Assembly (NCBI GenBank): GCA_963712905.1
Contig: CAVQJU010000004.1
Span: 62,001-126,000, forward strand
Length of the DNA: 64,000 bases
Source of the DNA: CAVQJU01 sp963712905
GTDB taxonomy: Bacteria; Acidobacteriota; Vicinamibacteria; Vicinamibacterales; CAVVIG01
Reading direction: 5' to 3'
Position numbers and translations under genes: made by a program. Position 1 is the first letter of the stretch; the number at the start of each line of letters is the position of its first letter. Under the pieces are notes generated by a model. It saw only the letters and a program-made list of their open reading frames with translations. It did no database searches and was not told where the DNA came from. Shown one piece after another: positions 28,353 to 36,298 of the stretch.

Positions 28353-29039
28353 ATGGTGACTGGAATCATCGGAAGAAAAGTCGGCATGACGCAGGTGTTC
28401 GACGCCGACGGGACGGTGCATCCGGCCACGGTCATCAAGGCCGGACCGTGCGTTGTCGTGCAGGCGAAGAACAGGCAGAAGGACGGCTACGAAGCCGTGC
28501 AGCTGGGCCTCGTCGAAGACCGGCCGGCGAAGGTCGGCAAGGCGATGGCCGGGCACTACAAGAAGGCCAACGTGCCGCCGACGCGCGTGCGCCGCGAGGT
28601 CGCGCTGGCGCCCGGGAAGGGCGAGGACGGCGTCAAGGCCGGCGACCAGGTGCTCGTCTCGATATTCGCCGACGGCGAGCGCGTGGACATCATCGGCACC
28701 GGCCGCGGCAAGGGCTTCCAGGGCGTCGTCAAGCGTCATCATTTCGCGGGCGGCGCCGCGACCCACGGGTCGATGTTCCACCGTGCCCCCGGTTCGATCG
28801 GCGCGTCGTCGTTTCCCTCCCGCGTGGTCAAGGGGATGCGCGCAGCCGGCCGCATGGGCGGCGGCCGCGTGACGATTCACAACCTGAAAGTGGTGCGCGT
28901 GGATCCGGAGAATCACCTGCTGCTCGTCGAAGGCGGCATTCCCGGCGCGCCCGAGAGTTACGTCATCGTCCGCAAGGCGGTCACGGCCAAGCGCCTCAAG
29001 GTGGCGCAGGTCGAGAAGCCCAAGAAGGGGAAGAAGTAG
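28353..29039 (+). CDS. rplC: 50S ribosomal protein L3
   Basis: 228 residues. 'GIIGRKVGMTQVFDADGTVH' (two blocks of the L3 start), 'VDIIGTGRGKGFQGVVKRHH' and 'ATHGSMFHRAPGSIGASSFP' forming the loop that reaches the peptidyl transferase centre (Gln-methylation site region), 'RAAGRMGGGRVTIHNLKVV'. A Lys-rich tail (KPKKGKK) ends it. The preceding 147-bp gap contains repeat copy A. Confidence 0.97.
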   Translation: MVTGIIGRKVGMTQVFDADGTVHPATVIKAGPCVVVQAKNRQKDGYEAVQLGLVEDRPAKVGKAMAGHYKKANVPPTRVRREVALAPGKGEDGVKAGDQVLVSIFADGERVDIIGTGRGKGFQGVVKRHHFAGGAATHGSMFHRAPGSIGASSFPSRVVKGMRAAGRMGGGRVTIHNLKVVRVDPENHLLLVEGGIPGAPESYVIVRKAVTAKRLKVAQVEKPKKGKK

Positions 29040-29040
29040 G

Positions 29041-29078
29041 GCAGGCGAGCCGGGCGGGCCGGGCAAGGCGGGCGGGAA
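29041..29078 (+). repeat. GC word array (GGGCGGGCC)n
   Basis: GGCGAGCCGGGCGGGCC... tandem pentamer/nonamer-like repeats immediately after rplC, directly upstream of repeat copy B. Confidence 0.6.
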
Positions 29079-29086
29079 AGCACACC

Positions 29087-29181
29087 GCGCCTGCGGCCAT
29101 GCCGAGCGGATTGCCGCGAGGCATCAGGGTGAGTTCGCGGCGGGGGTGGGGCCCCGCCGCCAGTGCAGAAAAGTTGATCAC
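29087..29181 (+). repeat. about 100-bp element with GC hairpin, copy B (before rplD)
   Basis: Second copy of the 28243-28350 element with a 12-13 bp deletion in its middle. The hairpin GCGGCGGGG-N6-CCCCGCCGC is at 29137-29160, and the 3' end AGAAAAGTTGATCAC lies 1 nt before the rplD ATG. The loop and stem are unchanged although flanks vary. Confidence 0.85.
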
Positions 29182-29182
29182 T

Positions 29183-29803
29183 ATGCAGTTCGATGTCGTC
29201 AACAGCGAGAACCAGAAGGTCGGCAGCGTCGACGTCCGCGACGAGGTGTTCGGCGGGCGTGTGAACGCGGACTTGATTTGGGAATCGGTCGTCCGCGAGA
29301 ACGCGGCGGAACGCCGGGGCACGCACGCGACGAAGAACCGCGCGCTCGTCAGCGGCAGCGGCAAGAAGCCGTGGCGCCAGAAGGGCACGGGCCGCGCGCG
29401 CGTCGGGTCGTCCCGGACGCCGCTGTGGCGGCACGGCGGCACGGTGTTCGGACCGCAGCCCCGCAGCTACGCCTACGACCTCCCGAAGAAGGTCGAGCGC
29501 GGCGCCCTGCGGTCGGCGATCGCGCAGAAGATGGCGGACGGCGCGCTCGTCGTCGTGGACCAGCTGACGGCGCCGGACGTCAAGACGAAGGCGGCCGTCG
29601 AGATGCTGAAGCGGCTGGGTGTGACCGGCAAGGCAGTCCTCATCGACCTGGCGGTCGACGAGAAGCTGTCGAAGTCGGTGCGCAATATCGCCGGCGTGGC
29701 GTTCGTGCCGAGCGCGCGCGTCACGGCGCGCGACATCGTCAACGCCCATCGCGTCGTGGCGACGCGCGGGGCGCTCGAGAAGCTGCAAGAGGTGCTCGCA
29801 TGA
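29183..29803 (+). CDS. rplD: 50S ribosomal protein L4
   Basis: 206 residues from ATG 29183. 'WESVVRENAAERRGTHATKN', the exit-tunnel loop 'SGSGKKPWRQKGTGRARVGS' and 'RHGGTVFGPQPRSYAYDLPK', then the Rossmann-like half 'LIDLAVDEKLSKSVRNI'. In E. coli L4 represses its own S10 operon; nothing in the sequence proves that here. The TGA overlaps the rplW ATG. Confidence 0.97.
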   Translation: MQFDVVNSENQKVGSVDVRDEVFGGRVNADLIWESVVRENAAERRGTHATKNRALVSGSGKKPWRQKGTGRARVGSSRTPLWRHGGTVFGPQPRSYAYDLPKKVERGALRSAIAQKMADGALVVVDQLTAPDVKTKAAVEMLKRLGVTGKAVLIDLAVDEKLSKSVRNIAGVAFVPSARVTARDIVNAHRVVATRGALEKLQEVLA

Positions 29804-30090
29804 AACTCGCCGACGTCATCCGCCGGCCGCTCATCACCGAGAAGACGTCCATTCAGCGTGAGGACGGCCGTACGCTCGTGTTTCAGGTGGCGCTCGACGC
29901 CAACAAGATCGAAATCCGGCGGGCGATCGAGCAGCTGCTCGGCGCGAAGGTCGACAGCGTCCGGACCGGGATCGCGCACGGCAAGGAAAAGCGCCAGGGG
30001 CGCTATGCGGGCCGCCGGTCGGACTGGAAGAAAGCCTACGTGACGCTGCGCGAAGGCGAGAAGATGCCGGAATTCCTGGAGGGCGCGTAA
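29800..30090 (+). CDS. rplW: 50S ribosomal protein L23
   Basis: 96 residues. 'IRRPLITEKTS' N-terminal signature, 'FQVALDANKIEIRRAIEQLL', and 'RQGRYAGRRSDWKKAYVTLR'. It lies at the exit of the peptide tunnel, where trigger factor and SRP dock. ATG overlaps the rplD stop (ATGA). Typical length. Confidence 0.97.
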   Translation: MKLADVIRRPLITEKTSIQREDGRTLVFQVALDANKIEIRRAIEQLLGAKVDSVRTGIAHGKEKRQGRYAGRRSDWKKAYVTLREGEKMPEFLEGA

Positions 30091-30091
30091 C

Positions 30092-30916
30092 ATGCCCATT
30101 CGCAAGTTCAATCCCACGTCGCCCGGCCGCCGGTTTCAGACCGGCCACGATTTCGACGAGATCACGACCTCGGAGCCGCACAAGCCGCTGGTCGAGACGC
30201 TCCATCAGTCCGGCGGGCGCAACAACAGCGGCTCGCTCACCTCGTGGTGGCGCGGCGGCGGCCACAAGCGGCAGTACCGCGTGATCGACTTCAAGCGGGA
30301 CAAGCACGACATCCCGGCGAAGGTCGCCACGATCGAGTACGACCCGAACCGGTCCGCGCGCATCGCGCTCGTGACCTACGCGGACGGCGAGAAGCGCTAC
30401 ATCCTGCAGCCCCAGGGTCTGAAAGTGGGCGATGCGATCATCTCCGGCCAGAACGTGGACATCCTGACGGGGAACGCGCTGCCGCTGAAGAACATTCCGC
30501 TGGGCACGCAGCTCCACAACGTCGAGCTGAAGCCTGGCAAGGGCGGGCAGATCGCGCGCAGCGCCGGGTCGTCCGTGCAGCTGGTGGCCAAGGAAGGGCA
30601 GTACGCGTCCGTCAAGATGCCGTCGAGCGAGATTCGCAAGATTTTCAGCGAGTGCTACGCGACGATCGGCCAGGTCGGCAACATCGAGCACGAGAACGTC
30701 TCGATCGGCAAGGCCGGCCGCAGCCGGTGGATGGGGCAGCGCCCGCACGTCCGCGGCGTCGCCATGAACCCGGTCGACCATCCACTGGGCGGCGGCGAAG
30801 GCAAGACGTCGGGCGGGCGGCATCCCGTGTCGCCGTGGGGGCTGCCGACCAAGGGCTACAAGACGCGCAACCGGAAATCGACCGATCAATTCATCGTCAC
30901 GCGGAGACAGAAGTAA
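30092..30916 (+). CDS. rplB: 50S ribosomal protein L2
   Basis: 274 residues. 'PIRKFNPTSPGRRFQTG', 'GGRNNSGSLTSWWRGGGHKR', OB-fold and SH3 halves 'KVATIEYDPNRSARIALVTY', and the C-terminal functional segment 'RPHVRGVAMNPVDHPLGGGE' with the peptidyl-transferase histidine. Ends 'TDQFIVTRRQK'. One base overlap with rpsS (TAATG). Confidence 0.98.
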   Translation: MPIRKFNPTSPGRRFQTGHDFDEITTSEPHKPLVETLHQSGGRNNSGSLTSWWRGGGHKRQYRVIDFKRDKHDIPAKVATIEYDPNRSARIALVTYADGEKRYILQPQGLKVGDAIISGQNVDILTGNALPLKNIPLGTQLHNVELKPGKGGQIARSAGSSVQLVAKEGQYASVKMPSSEIRKIFSECYATIGQVGNIEHENVSIGKAGRSRWMGQRPHVRGVAMNPVDHPLGGGEGKTSGGRHPVSPWGLPTKGYKTRNRKSTDQFIVTRRQK

Positions 30917-31278
30917 TGGGCCGCTCAACCAAGAAAGGTCCGTTCGTCGATACGCCGCTCCTCGAGAAGATCGAGGTGATGAACCGCGGCGCCGAACGGA
31001 AGGTCATCAAGACGTGGTCGCGCCGGTCCACGGTGATCCCCGAGATGGTGGGTCACACGCTGGCCGTGCACAACGGCCGGAAGTTCATCCCGGTGTACGT
31101 GACCGAGAACATGGTCGGCCACAAGCTGGGCGAGTTCGCGCCGACGCGGCAGTTCAAGGGTCACACGACGAAGGTGGCGGAACGGGCGGCCATGGCGGCG
31201 GCGGCGCCTGGCGCGCCTGGCGCGCCGGGTGGTGCGGCGGGCGCGGGCGGCGGCAAGCCGGCCGGCGCGGCGAGCTAG
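30916..31278 (+). CDS. rpsS: 30S ribosomal protein S19 with low-complexity C-terminal extension
   Basis: Residues 1-92 are a normal S19 ('GRSTKKGPFVDTPLLEKIE', 'STVIPEMVGHTLAVHNGRKF', 'GHKLGEFAPTRQFKGHTTK'). From about residue 97 comes an Ala/Gly/Pro-only extension of about 24 residues ('APGAPGAPGGAAGAGGGKP') without a counterpart in most bacteria. S19 sits in the head of the 30S subunit near the decoding A-site finger. The extension's GC-rich repeats suggest slippage-driven growth. Confidence 0.96.
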   Translation: MGRSTKKGPFVDTPLLEKIEVMNRGAERKVIKTWSRRSTVIPEMVGHTLAVHNGRKFIPVYVTENMVGHKLGEFAPTRQFKGHTTKVAERAAMAAAAPGAPGAPGGAAGAGGGKPAGAAS

Positions 31279-31291
31279 GCGGAGAGCAGCG

Positions 31292-31708
31292 ATGATACAA
31301 GCGCAGGCAACCTCTCGGTACATCCGGACGTCGGCTCAGAAGGCCGGGCTCGTCCTCGCGCTCATTCGCGGCAAGGACGTCAACCGCGCGCTGGCGGCGC
31401 TCGAGTTCACGCGCAAGTCGGTGGCGGAGGACATCGCGAAGCTCCTCCGCTCGGCGATTGCCAACGCGCAGCAGAAGGACGGCTTCAGCGGGGACGTGGA
31501 CCGGCTGTTCGTGTCCGCGTGCTACGCGAACCAGGGGCCGTCGCAGAAACGCGTGCGCCCGGCGCCGATGGGCCGTGCGTTTCGGGTCCTGAAGCGCACC
31601 GCGCACCTGACGGTGCACGTCTCGGAGCGGCCGCAGAAAGCCGTGGCCGTGGCCGCGGGCGAACCGAAGAAGAGGGCCCGAACGCCCAAGAAAGCAGCGA
31701 AGGAGTAA
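31292..31708 (+). CDS. rplV: 50S ribosomal protein L22
   Basis: 138 residues from ATG 31292. Core 'SRYIRTSAQKAGLVLALIRG', 'LEFTRKSVAEDIAKLLRSAI', and the tunnel-lining hairpin 'GRAFRVLKRTAHLTVHVSER'. A Lys/Ala-rich tail (EPKKRARTPKKAAKE) makes it about 25 residues longer than E. coli L22. In standard S10 order. Confidence 0.96.
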   Translation: MIQAQATSRYIRTSAQKAGLVLALIRGKDVNRALAALEFTRKSVAEDIAKLLRSAIANAQQKDGFSGDVDRLFVSACYANQGPSQKRVRPAPMGRAFRVLKRTAHLTVHVSERPQKAVAVAAGEPKKRARTPKKAAKE

Positions 31709-31710
31709 CC

Positions 31711-32400
31711 GTGGGCCAGAAGGTTCATCCGTTTGGATTCCGGCTCGGCTTCAACAAAACGTGGCGGTCGCGCTGGTACTCCGACCGCGACTACGCGAAG
31801 CTGCTGCACGAGGATCTGGATCTGCGTTCGACGCTGAAGAAGCGCTTCGCGCACGCCGGCGTCTCGAAGATCGAGACCGAGCGCGCCGCCAACAAGCTGA
31901 AGATCGACATCTATACCTCGCGGCCCGGGATCATCATCGGGCGCAAGGGCACGGAAGTCGACAAGCTGAAGCAGGAAATCCAGAAGCGCACCAACCGCGA
32001 GGTGTTCATCAACATCCAGGAGATTCAGAAGCCGGAGCTCGACGCTCAGCTCATCTCCGAGTCGGTGGCGATGCAGCTCGAAAAGCGCGTGGCCTTCCGC
32101 CGGGCGATGCGCAAGGCCGTCGAGTCGGCGCTGCGGTTCGGCGCGCGCGGGATCAAGGTGCGTGTCTCGGGCCGGCTGAACGGTGCGGAAATCGCCCGTT
32201 CCGAGTGGTACCTGCACGGCCAGCTGCCGCTGCAGACGCTGCGCGCGGATATCGACTACGGGTTCGCCGAAGCCAACACGACCTACGGCCAGATCGGCAT
32301 CAAGGTGTGGCTGTACAAAGGTGAGCGGCTCGTGCCGCAGAGAGGCCGCGAAGAAGAGTATCGCGAAAGGGCGCCGCGGCGACCTGCGGCCCGAGCCTAG
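31711..32400 (+). CDS. rpsC: 30S ribosomal protein S3
   Basis: 229 residues from GTG 31711 behind AAGGAG. 'GQKVHPFGFRLGFNKTW', KH domain 'IYTSRPGIIIGRKGTEVDKL' (GxxG loop), and the C-terminal 'GRLNGAEIARSEWYLHGQLP' and 'TYGQIGIKVWLYKGE'. The tail 'RERAPRRPAARA' is basic. S3 helps form the mRNA entry channel. Confidence 0.97.
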   Translation: MGQKVHPFGFRLGFNKTWRSRWYSDRDYAKLLHEDLDLRSTLKKRFAHAGVSKIETERAANKLKIDIYTSRPGIIIGRKGTEVDKLKQEIQKRTNREVFINIQEIQKPELDAQLISESVAMQLEKRVAFRRAMRKAVESALRFGARGIKVRVSGRLNGAEIARSEWYLHGQLPLQTLRADIDYGFAEANTTYGQIGIKVWLYKGERLVPQRGREEEYRERAPRRPAARA

Positions 32401-32404
32401 GAGA

Positions 32405-32517
32405 ACTGAGTATTTAGTCATCTGGTCATCTGGTCATCTGGTCATTGCTGCTCGATTGAGACATCTCTCGATTGAACAGCAATGACCAGATGACCAAATG
32501 ACCAGATGATCAGATTC
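32405..32517. repeat. GGTCATCT inverted-array element, copy 4 (before rplP)
   Basis: Left arm with three GGTCATCT units, core TGCTCGATTGAGACATCTCTCGATTGA, right arm with ATGACCAG/ATGACCAA/ATGACCAG/ATGATCAG octamers. The last one opens a 9-codon frame that ends in TGA overlapping the second Met codon of rplP. Confidence 0.9.
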
Positions 32518-32528
32518 GAGATCGCATT

Positions 32529-32954
32529 ATGTTGATGCCGAAGAAGGTCAAGTTCAGGAAACAGCAGCGCGGGCGCATGCGCGGCAAGGCGTGGCGCGGC
32601 GGCGACGTGTCGTTCGGCGACTACGGGCTGAAGGCGCTCGAGCCGTGCTGGCTGACCGACCGTCAGATCGAGGCGGCCCGCGTCGCGATGACGCGCTTCG
32701 TGGCCCGCGGCGGAAAGATCTGGGTGCGCGTGTTCCCCGACAAGCCGATCACGAAGAAGCCGCAGGAAACCCGCATGGGCAAGGGCAAGGGCGCCCCCGA
32801 GGGGTGGGTGGCCGTCGTGAAGCCGGGCCGCGTGCTGTTCGAGATGGAAGGCGTGAGCGAGAAGGACGCGCGCGAAGCGATGAAGCTGGCGGCCGCCAAG
32901 CTGCCGATTCTCACGAAGTTCGCGACCCGCTTCTCGCAGGAGAGAATCCAATGA
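32529..32954 (+). CDS. rplP: 50S ribosomal protein L16
   Basis: 141 residues. 'MLMPKKVKFRKQQRGRMRGK' aligns with the canonical L16 start, so ATG 32529 is preferred to 32535. 'GDVSFGDYGLKALEPCWLTD' and 'VFPDKPITKKPQETRMGKGK' contain the region contacting A-site tRNA. The stop overlaps the rpmC ATG. A long hairpin-forming repeat separates it from rpsC. Confidence 0.97.
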   Translation: MLMPKKVKFRKQQRGRMRGKAWRGGDVSFGDYGLKALEPCWLTDRQIEAARVAMTRFVARGGKIWVRVFPDKPITKKPQETRMGKGKGAPEGWVAVVKPGRVLFEMEGVSEKDAREAMKLAAAKLPILTKFATRFSQERIQ

Positions 32955-33142
32955 AGGCCGCGGAACTGCGCGCCCTGGGCGCCGACGAGCTCAACGCGAA
33001 GGTGCGCGAGCTGACCGATCAGCTGTTTCGTCTGCGCATCCAGAAGTCCATGGGCCAGCTCGAGGCGCCGGCGAAGGTGAAAATCGTGCGCCGCGACCTC
33101 GCGCGGGTCAAGACGGTGCTGCAGCAGCAGAAGGCGGGATAG
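32951..33142 (+). CDS. rpmC: 50S ribosomal protein L29
   Basis: 63 residues, two-helix hairpin: 'KAAELRALGADELNAKVREL' and 'DQLFRLRIQKSMGQLEAPAK', then 'IVRRDLARVKTVLQQQ'. Located at the tunnel exit next to L23. Overlaps rplP by 4 nt and directly abuts rpsQ. Confidence 0.97.
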   Translation: MKAAELRALGADELNAKVRELTDQLFRLRIQKSMGQLEAPAKVKIVRRDLARVKTVLQQQKAG

Positions 33143-33397
33143 ATGGCGACGAAATCCGAGAAAACCGGCGTGGTCGTGAGCAACAAGATGACGAAGAGCA
33201 TCGTCGTCGCCGTGGAGTGGCAGGTGCGCCACGGGCTCTACGGGAAGACCGAACGGCGGACGTCGAAGTTCATGGTCCACGACGAGGAGAACGCCGCGAA
33301 GGTCGGTGACACCGTCGAGATCGTCGAAACGAGGCCGCTCAGCCGCCGCAAGCGCTGGGCGCTCAAGCGCGTGGTGCGCCAGGCGGCAGAGGTCTAG
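33143..33397 (+). CDS. rpsQ: 30S ribosomal protein S17
   Basis: 84 residues, OB-fold. 'KTGVVVSNKMTKSIVVAVEW', 'YGKTERRTSKFMVHDEENAA', 'VGDTVEIVETRPLSRRKRW'. ATG abuts the rpmC stop without a gap. Typical primary rRNA-binding protein. Confidence 0.97.
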   Translation: MATKSEKTGVVVSNKMTKSIVVAVEWQVRHGLYGKTERRTSKFMVHDEENAAKVGDTVEIVETRPLSRRKRWALKRVVRQAAEV

Positions 33398-33399
33398 CC

Positions 33400-33768
33400 A
33401 TGATTCAGATGCGATCGATCCTCGACGTCGCCGACAATTCGGGCGCCCGCAAGATCGCGGTGATCAACCCGATCGGCGGATCGACGGGCCGCTACGCGCG
33501 GCTGGGCGACATCGTGACGGCGTCGGTCAAGGAAGCGACGCCGGAGTCGAACGTGAAGAAGGGCGCGGTGGTGAAGGCGGTGATCGTGCGCACCGTCAAG
33601 GAGCAGCGCCGGCGCGACGGCAGCTACATCCGCTTCGATCGCAACGCCGCCGTGCTGATTAACGATCAGAACGAGCCCATCGGCACCCGCGTCTTCGGGC
33701 CCGTCGCCCGTGAGCTGCGCGAGCGCCGGTTCATGAAGATTATTTCGCTCGCGCCAGAGGTTCTGTAA
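33400..33768 (+). CDS. rplN: 50S ribosomal protein L14
   Basis: 122 residues, standard length. 'MIQMRSILDVADNSGARKIA', 'GDIVTASVKEATPESNVKKG', 'RTVKEQRRRDGSYIRFDRNA' and 'GTRVFGPVARELRERRFMKI'. Start of the spc block. The final TAA overlaps the rplX ATG by one base. Forms bridge B8 with helix 14 of 16S rRNA and is the RsfS target in other bacteria. Confidence 0.98.
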   Translation: MIQMRSILDVADNSGARKIAVINPIGGSTGRYARLGDIVTASVKEATPESNVKKGAVVKAVIVRTVKEQRRRDGSYIRFDRNAAVLINDQNEPIGTRVFGPVARELRERRFMKIISLAPEVL

Positions 33769-34100
33769 TGTCCCAGCTGGCTACCCCGATCCGGAAGAAC
33801 GACAACGTGCTGGTGATCACCGGCAAGGACCGCGGCAAGCGCGGGCGCGTGCTGCGCGTGCTGCCCGACAAGAACCGGCTCATCGTCGAGGGCGTGAACC
33901 TGATCAAGCGCCACACGAAGCCGAACCCCGGCAAGAACGTCAAGGGCGGCATCGTCGAGCGCGAGGCGTCGCTGCATGCGTCGAACGTGCAGCTGGTGTG
34001 CCCGGAGTGCGGGGCGCAGACGCGCGTGGGCCGCAAGCTCCTCGGCGACGGCCGCAAGGTGCGCATCTGCCGCAAGTGCGAGGGAGTGGTGGACAAATGA
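33768..34100 (+). CDS. rplX: 50S ribosomal protein L24
   Basis: 110 residues. The KOW motif 'KNDNVLVITGKDRGKRGRVL' and 'VNLIKRHTKPNPGKNVKGG' are followed by a zinc-ribbon-like end 'CPECGAQTRVG' and 'RICRKCEGVVDK' (four cysteines), as in many L24 proteins. An assembly initiator for the 50S subunit. Overlaps rplE by 4 nt. Confidence 0.97.
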   Translation: MSQLATPIRKNDNVLVITGKDRGKRGRVLRVLPDKNRLIVEGVNLIKRHTKPNPGKNVKGGIVEREASLHASNVQLVCPECGAQTRVGRKLLGDGRKVRICRKCEGVVDK

Positions 34101-34639
34101 GCCGCCTGAAGGAGCGCTATCAGCAGGACGTCATCCCGGCCCTGAAAAAGGAGTTCGGGTACGCCAACGTCATGGCCGTCCCGAAGATCCAGAAAGTCGT
34201 CGTCAACATGGGCCTCGGCGAGGCGACGTCGAACGTCAAGATCATCGACACGGGCGCCGACGAGCTCGGACGGATTACCGGGCAGAAGCCGGTGACGCGC
34301 CGCTCGAAGAAATCGATCGCGCAGTTCAAGGTGCGCAAGGGGCAGCCCGTCGGCACGATGGTCACCTTGCGCGGCGCGCGCATGTGGGAGTTCCTCGATC
34401 GGCTGATGAACATCGCGCTGCCCCGCGTGCGCGACTTCAAGGGCGTGTCGCCGAAGGGATTCGACGGGCGCGGCAATTACACGCTGGGCCTGCGCGACCA
34501 GCTGCTGTTCCCGGAAATCGACTACATGAAGGTGGACAAGGCACGCGGCATGAACGTCTCGGTCGTGACGACGGCCAAGACGGACGAAGAAGCCAGGAAG
34601 CTGCTGCAGTTCATGGGCATGCCGTTCAGGCAGAACTGA
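34097..34639 (+). CDS. rplE: 50S ribosomal protein L5
   Basis: 180 residues. 'RLKERYQQDVIPALKKEFGY', 'VPKIQKVVVNMGLGEA', 'ITGQKPVTRRSKKSIAQFKV', and 'GVSPKGFDGRGNYTLGLRDQ'. Binds 5S rRNA and P-site tRNA. Standard length and intact. Confidence 0.98.
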   Translation: MSRLKERYQQDVIPALKKEFGYANVMAVPKIQKVVVNMGLGEATSNVKIIDTGADELGRITGQKPVTRRSKKSIAQFKVRKGQPVGTMVTLRGARMWEFLDRLMNIALPRVRDFKGVSPKGFDGRGNYTLGLRDQLLFPEIDYMKVDKARGMNVSVVTTAKTDEEARKLLQFMGMPFRQN

Positions 34640-34678
34640 GTAACAGGGCTAAGGGCTAAGAGCTAAGGGCTGAGGGCA
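34640..34678 (+). repeat. tandem word array (GGGCTAA)n
   Basis: Five 7-bp units (AGGGCTAAGGGCTAAGAGCTA...) filling the rplE-rpsN gap. The last unit (CTGAGGGCAT) doubles as the ribosome binding site for rpsN. Confidence 0.8.
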
Positions 34679-34679
34679 T

Positions 34680-34865
34680 ATGGCAACGACGGCCAAGATC
34701 GCGAAAGAACAGAAGAAGCCGAAGTACAAGGTCCGGCTGCGCAACCGCTGCCACCTGTGCGGCCGCCCGAGGGCCTACATGCGGAAGTTCGCGCTGTGCC
34801 GCCTGTGCTTCCGCAAGTTGGCGCTCGAGGGCGACGTCACGGGTGTCACGAAGAGTAGCTGGTGA
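34680..34865 (+). CDS. rpsN: 30S ribosomal protein S14, zinc-binding type
   Basis: 61 residues, short zinc (type Z) form: 'NRCHLCGRPRAYMRKFALCR' and 'LCFRKLA' give the C-x2-C...C-x2-C metal site. An N-terminal 'ATTAKIAKEQKKPKYKVR' tail is typical. It lies between rplE and rpsH as usual. Confidence 0.97.
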   Translation: MATTAKIAKEQKKPKYKVRLRNRCHLCGRPRAYMRKFALCRLCFRKLALEGDVTGVTKSSW

Positions 34866-34955
34866 ATTTAGTCATCTGGTCATCTCGTCATTTGGTCATT
34901 TCCGACAGCGGCAATGACCAGATGACCAGATGACTAGATGACCAGATGAAGTGGG
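34866..34955. repeat. GGTCATCT inverted-array element, copy 5 (before rpsH)
   Basis: Left arm TTTAGTCATCTGGTCATCTC..., short loop TTTCCGACAGCGG, right arm of four ATGACCAG/ATGACTAG octamers. A final ATG (34946) opens an 8-codon frame overlapping the rpsH start by 8 nt. Confidence 0.9.
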
Positions 34956-34964
34956 ATAGCAGAT

Positions 34965-35375
34965 ATGACTGATCCGATCGCAGATATGCTCACGCGGATC
35001 CGGAATGCCGTGAGCGCGAAGCACACACGCGTGGACATGCCGGCCTCGCGCATCAAGGCCGACATCGCCCGCATCCTGCAGGACGAAGGCTACATCCAGG
35101 GCTTCAAGGTCCTCGATGCGCCGCCCGGCCAGACGACGGCCGTCAGCAAGGTGCTGCGGGTGTTCCTGAAATACGGACCCCACGGCGAGAAGCTCATCAC
35201 CGGCGTCGAGCGGATCAGCCGCCCTGGCCGCCGTGTCTATTTCGGACACGACGATGTGCCGGAGGTGCTGGCCGGACTCGGCACCAGCATCCTGACCACG
35301 TCGCGCGGCGTGATGACAGGGCGGGAAGCCGCGAAGGTGGGCGTCGGCGGCGAAGTGCTCTGTAACATCTGGTAA
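34965..35375 (+). CDS. rpsH: 30S ribosomal protein S8
   Basis: 136 residues. 'TDPIADMLTRIRNAVSAKHT', 'MPASRIKADIARILQDEGYI', 'RISRPGRRVYFGHDDVPEVL' and the C-terminal 'ILTTSRGVMTGREAAKVGVG' carry S8 rRNA-binding motifs. In E. coli S8 represses the spc operon; not shown here. Followed 6 nt later by rplF. Confidence 0.97.
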   Translation: MTDPIADMLTRIRNAVSAKHTRVDMPASRIKADIARILQDEGYIQGFKVLDAPPGQTTAVSKVLRVFLKYGPHGEKLITGVERISRPGRRVYFGHDDVPEVLAGLGTSILTTSRGVMTGREAAKVGVGGEVLCNIW

Positions 35376-35381
35376 AACAAC

Positions 35382-35921
35382 ATGTCACGCATTGGAAAAA
35401 AACCGATCACGATCCCGAAGGGCGTCACCGTCAAGGTCGCCGACGGCGCGGTCGAAGTCCAGGGCCCGAAGGGCAAGATGCGGCAGGCGTTTCCGCTCGG
35501 CATCAACTTCGAGCTCGCCGACGGCACCCTGCAGGCGAAGCGGGCGACCGCCGACCCGGAGCTCGCCAAGTACCACGGCCTGGCGCGCAGCCTGATCGCC
35601 AACGCGGTGCAGGGCGTCACCGAAGGCTTCAAGAAGGAGCTCGACATCGTCGGCGTCGGCTACCGCGCGGAGATCAAGGGCAAGCAGGCGATTTTCGCCC
35701 TGGGCTACTCGCACGCCGTGGTGTTCGACATTCCGACCGGCATCGATGTCGCGATCGACAAGCAGACGCACATCACGGTGACGGGCGTCGACCGGCAGCT
35801 CGTCGGCCAGGTGGCGGCGAACATCCGGCGGCTGCGTGAACCGGATCCGTACAAGCAGAAGGGCGTTCGGTACACCGGTGAAGTGCTGAAGAAGAAGGCC
35901 GGCAAGACCGGGGCGAAATAG
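35382..35921 (+). CDS. rplF: 50S ribosomal protein L6
   Basis: 179 residues in two homologous halves: 'SRIGKKPITIPKGVTVKVAD' and 'VGVGYRAEIKGKQAIFALGY', with the C-terminal 'REPDPYKQKGVRYTGEVLKK' (EPYK signature, here D-P-Y-K). Located near the sarcin-ricin loop. Standard length. Confidence 0.98.
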   Translation: MSRIGKKPITIPKGVTVKVADGAVEVQGPKGKMRQAFPLGINFELADGTLQAKRATADPELAKYHGLARSLIANAVQGVTEGFKKELDIVGVGYRAEIKGKQAIFALGYSHAVVFDIPTGIDVAIDKQTHITVTGVDRQLVGQVAANIRRLREPDPYKQKGVRYTGEVLKKKAGKTGAK

Positions 35922-35923
35922 CC

Positions 35924-36298
35924 ATGAAGATCCATACCAAAGTCGACCGCCGCGAGCGGATTCACCTTCGCCAGCGCAAGCGGATTACGGGAACGACCGA
36001 GCGGCCTCGCCTGAGCGTGTTCCGCAGCGTGTCGCACATCTACGCGCAGATCATCGACGACCTGAGCGGCAAGACGCTCGCGTCGGCCTCGTCGACCGAT
36101 CCGAAGCTGAAGGGCGCGTTCGCCAAGGACGTGCGCGGCGGCAACATCAAGGGCGCCGAGGCGATCGGCAAAGCCATCGCCGAGCGGTCGATCGACAAGG
36201 GGATCAAGCGCGTGGTCTTCGACCGCGGCGGGTGCCTGTATCACGGGCGGATTCGCGCTGTCGCGGATGCCGCGCGCAAAGCCGGTCTGGAGTTTTAG
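35924..36298 (+). CDS. rplR: 50S ribosomal protein L18
   Basis: 124 residues. 'RRERIHLRQRKRITGTTERP', 'RLSVFRSVSHIYAQIIDDLS', 'VFDRGGCLYHGRIRAVADAA'. Binds 5S rRNA with L5. The TAG abuts the rpsE ATG. Confidence 0.97.
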   Translation: MKIHTKVDRRERIHLRQRKRITGTTERPRLSVFRSVSHIYAQIIDDLSGKTLASASSTDPKLKGAFAKDVRGGNIKGAEAIGKAIAERSIDKGIKRVVFDRGGCLYHGRIRAVADAARKAGLEF

